Source: Kovacikia minuta CCNUW1 (GTDB lineage: Bacteria > Cyanobacteriota > Cyanobacteriia > Leptolyngbyales > Leptolyngbyaceae). From it: DNA of 64,000 nt. Under the pieces are notes generated by a model. That model made no database searches. It was not told the origin of the DNA and saw nothing but the letters and a program-made list of their open reading frames with translations. The stretch covers positions 496,001 to 560,000 of the forward strand of contig NZ_CP083582.1 in the NCBI RefSeq assembly GCF_020091585.1. Reading direction: 5' to 3'. Below are positions 9,851 to 19,520 of the stretch, one piece after another; positions within the stretch are counted from its first letter, which is position 1, and the number at the start of each line of letters is the position of its first letter. Both the position numbers and the translations under genes were made by a program.

Positions 9851-10852
9851 CTACTTAATCCAATCCTTGAGCAGGGCTTGGCGTCGAGGGTGGCGCAGTT
9901 TGCGCATCGCTTTTGCTTGAATTTGGCGGACTCTTTCTCTGGAAAGGTGATAAAGCTCACCAATTTCTGTCAGGGTGTAGTGTTGCCCATCAGTTAGACC
10001 AAACCGGAGTTTGATAATTTCCCGTTCCCGATCGCTCAGGTGATCCAACACAGAATTCAGCCGATCGCAGAGCAATTTATGGTCAAGGCAGTCGTTTGGG
10101 GGAACGTTATCGGCATCTTCGATCAGTTGCATCAGTTCGGTATCTTCTTCCCGGCCAACCCAGGCATGCAGGGAAAGTGTCCCCTGGCTGACATCCAGCA
10201 CCTGTTCCAATTTATCTTCGTCAATTTCTAAGGCAGCCGCAAGCTCTTGCTTGGTGGGTTTCCGCCCTAACTCCTGGGACAACTGTTGGCGGGCTTTGCG
10301 AACCTGGTTCAGCTTTTCGACCATATGCACAGGCAACCGGACAGTACGGGATTGGGACGCGATCGCCCGTGTAATTCCCTGCCTGATCCACCAGTAGGCA
10401 TAGGTTGAAAATTTATAGCCCCGTTCATAGTCAAACTTTTCGGCAGCACGCATCAAACCCATCGCGCCTTCCTGGATCAGATCCAGAAATGGAACACCGC
10501 GATTCAGATATTTCTTGGCGATCGACACAACTAAGCGCAGGTTTGCCCGAACCAGTTTCCGTTTTGCCTGTTCTCCCTGCGGTCCCCCTTTCACGATTTC
10601 CCGTGCTAATTCAATTTCCTGTGCCTGAGTGAGCAGCGGATAACGTGCCATTTCTCGCAAAAACAGCCCAACTGAGTCATCGGTTAAACCCAACCGTTCA
10701 GCTTTGGTTGGCTTGATGAAAGGTTTCTCTGGCGCTGGATCGACGATTTCTAATTCTTCGGTTTCGGTCAGATCAATTGCAAAATCAAGTTCGGCAATAT
10801 CTGAATCTGGAAGGTCGGTTTCGATCGGATCGGAAGACAAATTAGCACTCAT
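9851..10852 (-). CDS. Group 2 RNA polymerase sigma-70 factor
   Basis: 333 residues. Regions in order: 1.2 ([18 protein letters not shown]), 2.1-2.2 ([18 protein letters not shown]), 2.3-2.4 ([18 protein letters not shown]), 3 ([13 protein letters not shown]), 4.1 ([14 protein letters not shown]) and 4.2 HTH ([19 protein letters not shown]). It lacks the long region 1.1 and insert of the principal SigA, so it is one of the SigB-E class that cyanobacteria use for stress, nutrient or circadian responses; which one cannot be decided here. Acidic N-terminal 50 residues are poorly conserved in this class. Confidence 0.93.
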   Translation of the reverse strand: MSANLSSDPIETDLPDSDIAELDFAIDLTETEELEIVDPAPEKPFIKPTKAERLGLTDDSVGLFLREMARYPLLTQAQEIELAREIVKGGPQGEQAKRKLVRANLRLVVSIAKKYLNRGVPFLDLIQEGAMGLMRAAEKFDYERGYKFSTYAYWWIRQGITRAIASQSRTVRLPVHMVEKLNQVRKARQQLSQELGRKPTKQELAAALEIDEDKLEQVLDVSQGTLSLHAWVGREEDTELMQLIEDADNVPPNDCLDHKLLCDRLNSVLDHLSDREREIIKLRFGLTDGQHYTLTEIGELYHLSRERVRQIQAKAMRKLRHPRRQALLKDWIK

Positions 10853-11373
10853 ACTCGCTCACATAAAACTCTCAGAAATGGCGTAAAATTTGCCTCCAAC
10901 TCTAGCAGACTTTTTGGAAATAACTCAGCATTTTGGTCGAATAATTTTAAATTTTTATGATAATTGCTAAAACCGTCCATCGCCCTCTATCACTGCTCCT
11001 GAAAACGTTTCAAAATTTTCAATTTAATGTCATCAAAATAGAATGTTGCGTATATGATGAAAGGTTTTATTGCGCTGCAATATTGGATCACACGCATTGC
11101 CCAACTGTTTGTTCATCCTCCCCACCGATCTAGGGTTCTGGTCGCCTCACCCATTCACCCACCTGGAACGAATGGATCGTTCACCAACGGACTCTCCCAG
11201 GGTGGGTCTAATCACGCTCAAATCTGCGATCGACCCATATCGACGTTCTCTTCTTTAAACGACTGAGGGGCGGATTTAGAAGAAATCCTGGATTCACCTG
11301 GATTCACCTAAACCCGCCCCTAAAATAAACCCGCCCCTAAAAGCGTTTATTCCTGATCTCTTGAAACCTGAAC
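10853..11373. other. Intergenic region with GGGGCGG inverted repeats
   Basis: About 520 bp. The left part is AT-rich promoter space for the sigma gene. At 11266-11278 AGGGGCGGATTTA faces two copies of TAAACCCGCCCCT (11309-11321 and 11326-11338), with two direct CCTGGATTCA copies in the loop. It sits just after the TM2 gene and may act as its terminator. An open frame at 11054-11266 has no recognisable features. Confidence 0.5.
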
Positions 11374-12084
11374 CTACGACAACTCCCTAAACTCGTACAG
11401 CACCACACCCGTCTCCGGATGGTTGTCAACATCAACATAGCCCGCCCGTACCATCTGCTTGAGTGTCTCTTCGACTTCCTTAAAGCTGGCTCCCGTTTCC
11501 ATGACCCCTTGAGTCACAGAAAGCTTTCCCCCTCTTGTTTCGGCTGCTTTTAATAATTGAACAGTCAACTGGTTGGAAGCAGGTTTTGAATCGGGAATCA
11601 CAACACTTCGAGTTGGCTCATGGCTCATTTCCACATATCCGGCTTTCACCATGCTCCGAATTGCCATTTCTACATCAGCAAAACTTGCCCCTGTTTCGAT
11701 CACCCCCTGAGCGACAGAAAGCTTCCCCCCTTTTGTTTCGGCAGCTTTCAACAATTGAACCATCAGCCGATCGTGGGGTAAGCGTCCAGGTTCAGTCATC
11801 TCTGGCATTTCCCGCCGCACAACCTCCTGAACCTGGGGTTGAATCAAAGTTGCCCCTGAAGGCAGCAAACCTTGCTTTGCCCGCAACTTTTGATTGTGTT
11901 CATCGACCATGTTAGGAATCAGGATCAGGTCGATCAGTTGACCAAAGCCAAACAGACCGAAACTAAACATCCACAACAAACCTGTAAAGATTTTGCCGTT
12001 ATACAGACGTTGCAGACCGTAAAGCTGAAGCAAGCAGCCCAGCCACAAAACATATGCGGTGCCGACGTTATTCATACTCTTCAA
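11374..12084 (-). CDS. TM2-domain protein with two winged-helix-like repeats
   Basis: 236 residues. Residues ~8-60 form a TM2 domain (two helices, LYGLQRLYNGKIFTGLLW, FGQLIDLILIPNMV). After a linker come two ~62-residue repeats, each with QLLKAAET(K/R)GGKLSV, QGV(I/M)ETGASF and a hydrophobic MV(K/R)AGYV end, which read like small winged-helix modules. The two repeats are about 65% identical, indicating internal duplication. The combination suggests a membrane-anchored regulator or scaffold; function unknown. Monocistronic. Confidence 0.75.
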   Translation of the reverse strand: MKSMNNVGTAYVLWLGCLLQLYGLQRLYNGKIFTGLLWMFSFGLFGFGQLIDLILIPNMVDEHNQKLRAKQGLLPSGATLIQPQVQEVVRREMPEMTEPGRLPHDRLMVQLLKAAETKGGKLSVAQGVIETGASFADVEMAIRSMVKAGYVEMSHEPTRSVVIPDSKPASNQLTVQLLKAAETRGGKLSVTQGVMETGASFKEVEETLKQMVRAGYVDVDNHPETGVVLYEFRELS

Positions 12085-12310
12085 GGGTTTAACCTGCCAA
12101 ATTTTTCTGCCAGAGTACTGAAGATTCCTGTGATGCTTAGCTACTAATGATAAGGACTTTATTCAAGAGTTGGGGTGAATCCCTGAAATTTAGTGGTATA
12201 GGTGTTTTACAAAAGTTGATGGTGTGTTGCAACTCTTAATACGATCGCCACCATTTGATACCACAGACCTTGGTAGACTGAGTGACGTAAGAGAAGGAAC
12301 AGAGCGACTC

Positions 12311-13387
12311 ATGGTAGATTCCCTTAAGAAACCCGTCTTTGAAGAACTTCGCCCTGGAATCAAAGTTCCTGCAAAGGAAACCATCTTGACTCCCCGGTTT
12401 TATACAACCGATTTTGACGAGATGGCGAGGATGGATATTTCTCCCAACGAAGATGAACTCAAGGCAATTCTGGAAGAGTTTCGGGCAGACTATAATCGCC
12501 ATCACTTTGTCCGCGATGCCGAATTTGAGCAATCCTGGGATCATATTGATGGTGACACTCGCAGGCTGTTTGTTGAGTTTCTTGAGCGCTCCTGTACAGC
12601 AGAGTTTTCTGGTTTTTTGCTCTACAAAGAGTTGGGTCGCAGACTAAAAGATAAGAACCCCCTCCTGGCGGAATGCTTTACCCTCATGTCCCGTGATGAA
12701 GCACGCCACTCTGGCTTTCTCAACAAAGCCCTATCGGATTTTAATCTGACGCTCGACCTGGGCTTCCTGACAAAGAGCCGCAAATATACCTTCTTTAAAC
12801 CCAAGTTCATCTTCTACGCCACCTACCTATCCGAGAAGATCGGCTACTGGCGCTATATCACCATCTATCGCCATCTGGAGTCCCATCCAGAAAATCGCGT
12901 CTATCCCATCTTTCGTTTCTTCGAGAACTGGTGTCAGGACGAAAATCGACATGGGGACTTTTTTGATGCGATGATGCGTGCCCAACCCCAGTTTCTGGGC
13001 GATTGGAAAGCGAAATTATGGTGCCGCTTCTTCCTCCTGTCGGTGTTTGCCACCATGTATCTCAATGACGTACAGCGGGCTGATTTCTACCAGGTGCTGG
13101 GTCTTGATGCGCGCGAATACGATAAGTACGTGATCGAGAAGACAAATGAAACTGCTGGTCGGGTTTTCCCCATCGTATTAGATGTGGATAAGCCAGAATT
13201 CTACGATCGCCTGGAAGTTTGCATCCGTAACAATACCCAGTTAACGGAAATTAACAACTCCAACACGCCCAAGTTCTTGCAGTTCTTCCAAAAGCTGCCC
13301 TACTACGTCTCAAATGGTTGGCAATTCCTGCGGCTTTACCTGATGAAGCCCGTTGAGGTGACCTCCCTTGAGGGTTCAGTTCGCTAG
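12311..13387 (+). CDS. acsF: Mg-protoporphyrin IX monomethyl ester oxidative cyclase
   Basis: 358 residues; aerobic cyclase that closes the isocyclic ring E to protochlorophyllide in chlorophyll synthesis, at the membrane. Diiron ligands are visible: E in [14 protein letters not shown] and H in [10 protein letters not shown], and E and H in [14 protein letters not shown]. Start ATG at 12311 gives the usual MVDSLKKP N-terminus; the frame is open to 12224 but the extra residues are not family-like. Full family length with all motifs, so functional. It stands alone, without other chlorophyll genes next to it except the distant chelatase-like gene at 48.6-52.5 kb. Confidence 0.97.
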   Translation: MVDSLKKPVFEELRPGIKVPAKETILTPRFYTTDFDEMARMDISPNEDELKAILEEFRADYNRHHFVRDAEFEQSWDHIDGDTRRLFVEFLERSCTAEFSGFLLYKELGRRLKDKNPLLAECFTLMSRDEARHSGFLNKALSDFNLTLDLGFLTKSRKYTFFKPKFIFYATYLSEKIGYWRYITIYRHLESHPENRVYPIFRFFENWCQDENRHGDFFDAMMRAQPQFLGDWKAKLWCRFFLLSVFATMYLNDVQRADFYQVLGLDAREYDKYVIEKTNETAGRVFPIVLDVDKPEFYDRLEVCIRNNTQLTEINNSNTPKFLQFFQKLPYYVSNGWQFLRLYLMKPVEVTSLEGSVR

Positions 13388-13502
13388 ATTCCGCAGTTGC
13401 CCCTTGGTTGAAACGGCTTTGCATTTTTTCTGCGATCGCAGGTGCAAAGTCGTTTTTTTGGGTGGGAAGGGGGAGTAGACAACAAAAGCGAGATGCCTCA
13501 GA

Positions 13503-13709
13503 TAGAGCGTCGATATAGTGTGCCAAGAAACCGGGTTTCTGGTGAGAATATGCAACACAACTTCGGCATCTTACAGAAGAAACCCGGTTTCTGTAGGGAT
13601 GTTCTAGAGCATCGGTACAGTATTTCGAGAAACCGGGTTTCTGGTGAGGATATTCAGCGAAAATTGAGCATCTCACAGCAGAAACCCGGTTTCTGTACCG
13701 GCGTTCTAG
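13503..13709 (+). repeat. Two tandem CTAG-ended palindromic elements
   Basis: Copies at 13503-13607 and 13604-13709 share the central CTAG. Each is ~105 bp with ends CTAGAGCATCGGTACAG and CTGTACCGGCGTTCTAG and two internal palindromes AGAAACCGGGTTTCT. The first copy is more diverged. Other copies: 35149-35248, 41505-41610, 60312-60417. Confidence 0.85.
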
Positions 13710-14587
13710 CAGGGTATCGATCGGCAATCCGGCGGATTCCCATCTCCTTGATAATCGCCCCCTTATCATTCTTTGCCCTTCCCGTCTGGAGTCTTCCGTC
13801 AGACCAAGTGTCCCGTTCTGCGATCGATCTGGTGGCAGCAGATGATTTAGCGGATGAAACGGATAGAAAGCAGACAGAGTTGATAGACAAGCGATTGCCT
13901 CAAGGAGAAGATTCATCAACTACGCAAATTACTTTTCCCGTCCCTTCTGGAGTAGCCCAACCATCCGTTTCATCTGTTCCCCCATCCGCTGCCAATCTCG
14001 ACCTCGATCCCAACCTGATCAACTCCAGCCCTGTGCTGCAACGCTGGTTGAAAAAAGTACCTGACATTCAGAAAGACATTCGCAATGACCCTGCCTTCCG
14101 CACCCGTTTACGGCTGGGTTACTCGCAGTTTCCCTCGACCCATCAGGCAGGCGGCTGGAATATCGGGCTGGAAGATTTATTTATCGGTCGAACTGGGCTA
14201 ACGGTCAGTGGAGATTACCAGGCATCATTTAACGGTAACCGCAAGGCAGGGGGAGCCGATTTGCGTTATTACGTGTTGCCCCTGGGAAGCTTCATCAACC
14301 TTGCCCCCGTGTTGGGCTATCGCTCTTTGGAAACAACCCGCTACTCTAGCGATGGCTTAAATGCAGGTCTGCGGTTGCTGCTGGTTCCCTCCCGAACAGG
14401 AGCCGCTGATATTTCCTTAACTCAAAGTTGGGTCGCTCCAGGCACCGATGCGGAAGTAGGATTAACCACGTTGTCATTTGGTTATGCCATAACCCACAAT
14501 CTGCGTCTAGCCACAGATATTCAAAAACAAAATGCGCGGCAGCGAAAGGACAGCCGCGTGGGAATCTTGTTGGAATGGATGTTCTAA
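13550..14587 (+). CDS. Predicted outer-membrane/periplasmic protein with repeat-derived N-terminus
   Basis: The conserved-looking part begins near 13710: hydrophobic signal-like segment IPISLIIAPLSFFALPVWS, a Pro/Ser linker, PVLQRWLKKVPDIQKDIRND, then a beta-strand-rich C-terminal domain of ~170 residues ending in aromatic LEWMF, as in beta-barrel outer-membrane proteins. There is no ATG, GTG or CTG between the repeats and the signal segment, so any usual start falls within the palindromic repeats; ATG 13550 is the nearest (ATG 13442 is also in frame). Either the repeats displaced the original start and now encode ~50 N-terminal residues, or a TTG inside the signal is used. Export would then be doubtful. 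Function unknown. Confidence 0.6.
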   Translation: MQHNFGILQKKPGFCRDVLEHRYSISRNRVSGEDIQRKLSISQQKPGFCTGVLAGYRSAIRRIPISLIIAPLSFFALPVWSLPSDQVSRSAIDLVAADDLADETDRKQTELIDKRLPQGEDSSTTQITFPVPSGVAQPSVSSVPPSAANLDLDPNLINSSPVLQRWLKKVPDIQKDIRNDPAFRTRLRLGYSQFPSTHQAGGWNIGLEDLFIGRTGLTVSGDYQASFNGNRKAGGADLRYYVLPLGSFINLAPVLGYRSLETTRYSSDGLNAGLRLLLVPSRTGAADISLTQSWVAPGTDAEVGLTTLSFGYAITHNLRLATDIQKQNARQRKDSRVGILLEWMF

Positions 14588-14678
14588 TAATCAGCTTTTG
14601 GATAGAGGGAATTCTAATCCCGTTCCGTTATTTTTGAGGAAACTCTGTAGGACGGTTTGACGAGTTCTAAGAACCAAA

Positions 14679-14927
14679 ATGAGAAAGTTAGAAAAGCCAG
14701 GTATTGTTGAAAGCCCCGATTACTTGAGAGGTTATCGGGATGGTCAACGCGATCGCATCGCCAATTCCCGGATTCGCTCAGGCGATGGAATTTTGGGTGC
14801 GCTCCTGGCGATCGCCCTTTTACTGGGAATTGGATACTTTGGCTATAACTACGCCACCACAGGACAACTCCTTCCCCAGGTAGATGTCACCCGAATCGTT
14901 CCTCATCCTGGCTCTGAAGCGAAATAG
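14679..14927 (+). CDS. Small single-helix membrane protein
   Basis: 82 residues: a charged N-terminus (SPDYLRGYRDGQRDRI), one membrane helix (LGALLAIALLLGIGYFGYNY), and a short tail. I do not recognise a named family; it resembles small cyanobacterial one-helix proteins of unknown role. A clear hairpin terminator follows at 14959. Confidence 0.65.
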   Translation: MRKLEKPGIVESPDYLRGYRDGQRDRIANSRIRSGDGILGALLAIALLLGIGYFGYNYATTGQLLPQVDVTRIVPHPGSEAK

Positions 14928-14958
14928 TAGGGAATTAGGAATTAGAGGAGCAAAGGGC

Positions 14959-15008
14959 AAGGAGCCAGAAGAAAACCAGATTCTGGCTTTTGGCTCCTTA
15001 ACTTTTTG
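14959..15008 (+). terminator. Rho-independent terminator
   Basis: Stem AAGGAGCCA (14959-14967) pairs with TGGCTCCTT (14991-14999), the loop containing a second pairing AGAA/TTCT; followed by AACTTTTT. Ends the small membrane protein gene. Confidence 0.7.
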
Positions 15009-15107
15009 GGTGAAACCCCTGGAATCGGCATGGGCGCTAAATAACCTGGTTCAGACTTCCCTGTAGCCTGCCAATTACCTTCTCCCTTCTACACTGTGTT
15101 TCAAGCT

Positions 15108-15172
15108 TTTCATAATTGTTTCATTTTTTCCTGTCCTGTGATATCCTATGGAAAAGTGAAACAATTATGAAA
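15108..15172 (+). promoter_or_regulatory. Perfect 16-bp inverted repeat upstream of mntC
   Basis: TTTCATAATTGTTTCA (15108-15123) and TGAAACAATTATGAAA (15157-15172) are exact inverse complements separated by 33 bp, 16 bp before the mntC start. A possible -10 (TATCCT, 15143-15148) lies between them. Likely a paired operator for a metal-responsive regulator (ManR or another); a hairpin is the alternative. Confidence 0.6.
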
Positions 15173-15188
15173 GTCTGCTGTCGGGTGT

Positions 15189-16181
15189 ATGTTGGTTTCC
15201 GCTAAAAACTCCCCTATTTCCAGGTCGGTGCAGATTGGCTTGCTGGGTCTGCTGGTGGGAATTGGTCTGGGCGCTTGCAGCAATCCAATTCCGAAACAGA
15301 CGCAACCAGGGGAAGTCGGTTCCGCACCGGCAGCGCCGACTCGTCAGGAGAAGAAAGTTATTCTTACCACGTTTACCGTCCTGGCAGATATGGCGCAAAA
15401 CGTGGCGGGAGATAAGGCAACGGTTGAATCGATTACCAAACCTGGTGCGGAAATTCACGGTTATGAACCAACCCCCAGCGATCTGGTGCGGGGACAACGT
15501 GCCGACCTCATTTTAGATAATGGGTTAGACCTGGAGCGTTGGGCAGCCCGCTTCTACAATAGCTTTCCAAAAGTTCCCCACGTTACCTTGAGTGAGGGGG
15601 TTCAACCCGTCAATATTACGGAAGATGCCTACCAGGGCAAACCCAACCCCCATGCCTGGATGTCACCTCAGAATGCCTTGATTTATGTGGAAAATATTCG
15701 CAAGGCACTCAGCAATCTCGACCCGGCAAATACGGCAACCTACAGCAAAAATGCCGCAACTTATAGCCAGCAGATCCGGGCGATCGACCAGAAGTTGAAA
15801 CGGTCTCTCTCTGCAATTCCTGCGACCCAACGTTACATGGTGAGTTGTGAGGGTGCATTTTCCTACATTGTCCGCGACTACGGGTTGAAAGAGGTTTACA
15901 TCTGGCCCGTCAATGCTGAACAGCAAGCCACACCCAAACAAGTGGAACGGGTCATTACCAGCGTGAGGGCAAATCAGATCCCCGCAGTATTTTGTGAAAG
16001 CACCGTCAGTAATGAGGCGCAGCTTCAGGTGGCGAAGGAAACCGGGGCAAAATTTGCGGGTGTGTTTTATGTGGATTCTCTATCTCCGCCTGACGGTCCA
16101 GCATCAACCTATCTTAAGTTGCTGGAATACAACATCAACACTTTGATAGAAGGACTGAGGGGAGGAGAAAGTAAGAATTGA
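15189..16181 (+). CDS. mntC: Manganese-binding lipoprotein of ABC transporter
   Basis: 330 residues; periplasmic metal-binding component of the MntCAB importer that feeds Mn to photosystem II. Lipobox GLGAC with lipidated Cys30. Metal ligands fit MntC: His90 (EIHGYEPTP), His155 (NPHAW), Glu221 (SCEGAF) and Asp296 (YVDSLS). Cys220 and Cys269 match the pair forming the redox-sensitive disulfide known in Synechocystis MntC, which favours Mn over Zn. First gene of an mntC-mntA-mntB operon. The stop is followed by AT-rich AAAATT heptamer sequence. Confidence 0.93.
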   Translation: MLVSAKNSPISRSVQIGLLGLLVGIGLGACSNPIPKQTQPGEVGSAPAAPTRQEKKVILTTFTVLADMAQNVAGDKATVESITKPGAEIHGYEPTPSDLVRGQRADLILDNGLDLERWAARFYNSFPKVPHVTLSEGVQPVNITEDAYQGKPNPHAWMSPQNALIYVENIRKALSNLDPANTATYSKNAATYSQQIRAIDQKLKRSLSAIPATQRYMVSCEGAFSYIVRDYGLKEVYIWPVNAEQQATPKQVERVITSVRANQIPAVFCESTVSNEAQLQVAKETGAKFAGVFYVDSLSPPDGPASTYLKLLEYNINTLIEGLRGGESKN

Positions 16182-16306
16182 GAATGAAGAATTAAAAATT
16201 GAAAATTAAAAATAAAGCCTAAAACCATCTTTTGGTAAGAACTTGCCATTTTTAATTTGCATTTTTAATTTCAAATTTTGATTTTTTAAGGGAAGGGAGA
16301 AACGGG

Positions 16307-17080
16307 ATGGAAGGGCTTAGCATTGACATTGAAAATGTGACGGTGACCTACCACGGTAAATTGGCATTGCACAGTGCCTCACTGCAACTTAAAGCAGGAA
16401 CAATCTGTGGCCTGGTGGGGATGAATGGGGCAGGGAAATCGACTCTGTTCAAAGCCATGATGGGATTTGTAAAGCCTGTCACGGGACGGATTTTAATGAA
16501 TGGGTTGCCGATTCGTCGTGTCCAAAAAAGTAGCCTGGTGGCGTATGTACCCCAGTCAGAAGAAGTAGATTGGAACTTTCCCGTCAATGTCTATGACGTG
16601 GTGATGATGGGTCGTTATGGCTACATGAATCTGCTGCGAATTCCCCAATCGTCTGATAATCAAGCGGTGCGGGAAAGCCTGGAGCGGGTAGAAATGTGGC
16701 ACATGCGCGATCGCCAGATTGGGGAACTATCGGGTGGGCAAAAGAAGCGCACCTTTTTTGCGCGGGCACTGGCACAACAGGGAACGGTTCTATTGCTAGA
16801 CGAACCATTTGCTGGTGTGGATATCAAAACCGAGAAAATGATGATCGATCTGCTGATGGAATTGCGTCAGACAGGTCACACCATTTTGATTTCAACCCAC
16901 GATCTAGCATCGATCACCACCTTTTGTGATCAGGTCGTGCTGATTAACCGCAGCATTCTGGCATACGGCAACACTTCAGAAGTCTTTACCGAAGAGAATC
17001 TGTCCCGCACTTTTGGCGGCTCGATCGGGGATTTGTCCTTTGCCAAAAGCCGATTAACTCAGTCCAATCTAGAGGAATAG
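16307..17080 (+). CDS. mntA: Manganese ABC transporter ATP-binding protein
   Basis: 257 residues. Walker [10 protein letters not shown], signature LSGGQKKR, Walker [13 protein letters not shown], switch His in LISTHDL. Supplies ATP hydrolysis for Mn uptake on the cytoplasmic face. Good RBS GGGAGAAACGGG just before the ATG. Next gene begins 2 bases after the stop. Confidence 0.93.
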   Translation: MEGLSIDIENVTVTYHGKLALHSASLQLKAGTICGLVGMNGAGKSTLFKAMMGFVKPVTGRILMNGLPIRRVQKSSLVAYVPQSEEVDWNFPVNVYDVVMMGRYGYMNLLRIPQSSDNQAVRESLERVEMWHMRDRQIGELSGGQKKRTFFARALAQQGTVLLLDEPFAGVDIKTEKMMIDLLMELRQTGHTILISTHDLASITTFCDQVVLINRSILAYGNTSEVFTEENLSRTFGGSIGDLSFAKSRLTQSNLEE

Positions 17081-17082
17081 AC

Positions 17083-17931
17083 ATGGATCTCGTTCAGTGG
17101 TTTGCCGCACCATTGCAGCACGAATTTATGGTGAAGGCAGTGTTGATTAGTGCGTTGGTGGGGATTGTCTGCTCCGCTCTATCTTGCTACATGACGCTTA
17201 AAGGATGGGCACTCATGGGGGATGCGGTTTCCCATGCGGTCATGCCCGGCGTCGTCATTGCCTATGTCTTGAATCTGCCATTTGCGGTTGGTGCGTTTGT
17301 GTTCGGGGTCGGTTCTGTAATTGCGATCGGATTTATCAAATCAAAAACGCGCATTAAAGAAGACACGGTAATTGGTTTAGTCTTCACTGGTTTTTTTGCC
17401 TTAGGGTTGGTGTTAGTTTCCAAAGTTAGAAGTTCGATCGATTTGACTCACATCCTGTTTGGCAATGTTCTGGGAATTTCAGATGCCGATATCGTGCAAA
17501 CGCTGATCATTAGCGTGATTACCCTGATTACCCTGGCAATCTTGCGCAAGGATTTGATTCTGTTTTGCTTTGACTCCACCCATGCCCGCTCAATTGGGTT
17601 AAATATTACCTTCCTCTATTACGTTCTCCTGTCGCTGCTATCGTTGACAGCCGTTGCCGGACTGCAAACGGTTGGCATTATTTTAGTTGTGGCAATGCTG
17701 GTTACACCCGGAGCAACCGCGTATTTGTTAAGCGATCGCTTTGATCACATGATGCTGATCGCGATGGCTTCCGGGGTATTCTCCAGCGTCGGAGGCACCT
17801 ATATCAGCTATCACATTGATGGTTCCACCGGCGGCTGCATCGTTGTTCTGCAAACCCTCCTATTTGTTGCCGCCATGATCTTTGCCCCTAAGCATGGCCT
17901 GCTGGTTAGAGCCGCAGCAGGGGGTAGGTGA
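17083..17931 (+). CDS. mntB: Manganese ABC transporter permease
   Basis: 282 residues, eight or nine helices, ABC-3 type permease (ZnuB/MntB family): GWALMGDAVSHAVMPGVVIA near the N-terminus and LVTPGATAYLLSDRF in the coupling region. Forms the membrane channel with MntA and MntC. Ends in the STRR-rich spacer at 17932. Confidence 0.92.
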   Translation: MDLVQWFAAPLQHEFMVKAVLISALVGIVCSALSCYMTLKGWALMGDAVSHAVMPGVVIAYVLNLPFAVGAFVFGVGSVIAIGFIKSKTRIKEDTVIGLVFTGFFALGLVLVSKVRSSIDLTHILFGNVLGISDADIVQTLIISVITLITLAILRKDLILFCFDSTHARSIGLNITFLYYVLLSLLSLTAVAGLQTVGIILVVAMLVTPGATAYLLSDRFDHMMLIAMASGVFSSVGGTYISYHIDGSTGGCIVVLQTLLFVAAMIFAPKHGLLVRAAAGGR

Positions 17932-18008
17932 CAGGGGGTAGGTAGTAGGTGACAGGGGGTAGATAGTACTCAAAACTTAAAACTCAAAACTCAAAACTCA
18001 AAACTTAA
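17925..18008. repeat. STRR heptamer array
   Basis: Tandem GGTAGGTGACAGGG units followed by AAAACTT/AAAACTC heptamers directly after mntB. Confidence 0.75.
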
Positions 18009-18104
18009 ACCTCTCCCCTGACTCCGTATCTTTGTAAATTGCTACTTAAGCCGTAGTGCGGTCAGATTTGCGATACTAGAAGCTGATCCTATTTATTTCT
18101 GTGC

Positions 18105-18374
18105 ATGTTTATCCTCGATATCACTCTAAAAAGTACACCTATCACCCTCTCGGTTCAACGCAAGACCGGAGAGGATGCTGAAGCGCTCTATCAGCAAGTT
18201 GTGGAAGCGATCGGTGCGGGTAGTGGAAAGGTACTAGAACTGGTTTGTGAACATCAGCCAGGTAAAAAAGTCAGTGTTCTGAGCAGTGAGATTTCGGCAG
18301 TTCAGGTTTCTGAAAAAACTGGGTCTGCCACTTCCTCTGGCAGACCACCCGGCTTCGTTGCCCTGGTACAATGA
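18105..18374 (+). CDS. Small conserved-looking protein coupled to an ABC ATPase
   Basis: 89 residues, no membrane segment, no recognised domain. Central part QQVVEAIGAGSGKVLELVCE is amphipathic; tail ends GRPPGFVALVQ. Its stop overlaps the next start (ATGA), so it is made together with the ATPase and probably acts with it. Confidence 0.65.
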   Translation: MFILDITLKSTPITLSVQRKTGEDAEALYQQVVEAIGAGSGKVLELVCEHQPGKKVSVLSSEISAVQVSEKTGSATSSGRPPGFVALVQ

Positions 18375-19069
18375 CCTCCTCGCTTCCTGCCATTGATGTG
18401 CCTGCGATCCAGGTTCAGGATCTCTGTTTTGGTTGGCAGAAAAACAGTGCTGTGTTGCAATCCTGTAGCCTGAACGTCCCTAAAGGCGAATTCTGGATGC
18501 TGCTGGGAACTAACGGCAGCGGCAAGTCCACGTTGTTAAAACTCCTCGCCGGACTGCTCCATCCCGAATCTGGGTCGATCCACATCCTGCCACCAATTGG
18601 CTTTGTCTTTCAAAACCCCGATCACCAACTGGTGATGCCAACTGTTGGGGCAGATGTGGCATTCGGGCTTGTAGAAGAAAAATTACCGTTACGACAAGTG
18701 CGCCAACGGGTTGAAGAAGCCCTGGATGCCGTCAACCTGCTCCCCCTCAAACGCCGCCCAATTTATGCGCTCAGCGGTGGACAAAAGCAACGGGTAGCGA
18801 TCGCGGGAGCCATTGCCCGCCACTGTGAAGTTCTCCTCCTTGACGAACCCACCGCCCTGCTCGACCCGGACAGCCAGCTAGATCTGGTAGCCCAGGTGCA
18901 ACGCCTGGTCAAAAGTCGGGGGCTGACTGCCCTCTGGGTCACCCACCGTCTGGGCGAATTAGATTTCTGCGACGGTGCCTTTCTGCTGGAACAGGGCAAA
19001 GTTGTGGATCAGGGAGATCCACAACGTCTGAAACAACGATTGATGAAAGAAATGAGCGGTGAAGGGTGA
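18371..19069 (+). CDS. ABC transporter ATPase, ECF/CbiO-like
   Basis: 232 residues. Walker A GTNGSGKST, Q-loop VFQNPDHQLVMPTVGADVAF (typical of ECF and cobalt-type ATPases), signature ALSGGQKQR, Walker B LLLDEPTALLD. In this class the ATPase pairs with a T component and a small-molecule or metal-binding S component; neither is next door, as is common for the cyanobacterial and chloroplast members. Substrate unknown. Confidence 0.85.
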   Translation: MTSSLPAIDVPAIQVQDLCFGWQKNSAVLQSCSLNVPKGEFWMLLGTNGSGKSTLLKLLAGLLHPESGSIHILPPIGFVFQNPDHQLVMPTVGADVAFGLVEEKLPLRQVRQRVEEALDAVNLLPLKRRPIYALSGGQKQRVAIAGAIARHCEVLLLDEPTALLDPDSQLDLVAQVQRLVKSRGLTALWVTHRLGELDFCDGAFLLEQGKVVDQGDPQRLKQRLMKEMSGEG

Positions 19070-19194
19070 AGGGTGAGAATTAAAGATGGAGGATTGAAAA
19101 TTGAGAACAGTCCTGACTTCTTTTCTCTCTCAACTTCCACCCGATTTCTAACTCCTGAACCCAGATTCCTCCATCTCTTTCGATCAGCTTGACT

Positions 19195-19520
19195 TATCAA
19201 TTCAACCTAAAAATTGAAGAATAATTGCAATATTTATTTGTTCTTTGAGCAGTTTGTTTATTTGTAAATTTTCTTAAGGAGTCCTTATTAAAGGCATTTC
19301 AGCCTTGAGTTTTCCTTGTGGAAAACCACTATCTTTTCTGTGGAAAACTTTGGGGAAAAGCTGTAAATAACTGGTGGACGATCGTGGAAAAGATTCGTAA
19401 GTATAAATACTGTGTGAATAACCTTTGATCTTTTCCACACGTTTTCCACAGGTTTAAAGATCCTTCAAACGTCTGATTCAAGCTTACTCCACAACCTTTT
19501 CCACATTTTCCACAGCCTCT
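19195..19520. other. Probable chromosomal replication origin (oriC)
   Basis: The ~650-bp gap before dnaN. An AT-rich stretch (about 19195-19310, candidate unwinding element) is followed by exact TTTTCCACA DnaA boxes: minus strand at 19317-19325 and 19339-19347; plus strand at 19431-19439, 19442-19450, 19497-19505 and 19506-19514; near matches at 19351-19359 and 19383-19391. The two orientations face each other. TTTTCCACA is the cyanobacterial DnaA box form, and oriC next to dnaN is known in Synechococcus. The rest of 19070-19720 holds only a low-complexity tail after the ATPase and the dnaN leader. Confidence 0.85.

Noticed and set aside
11054-11266. 70-residue open frame after the sigma gene promoter
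   Set aside because: No ribosome site, odd composition, overlaps hairpin repeats.
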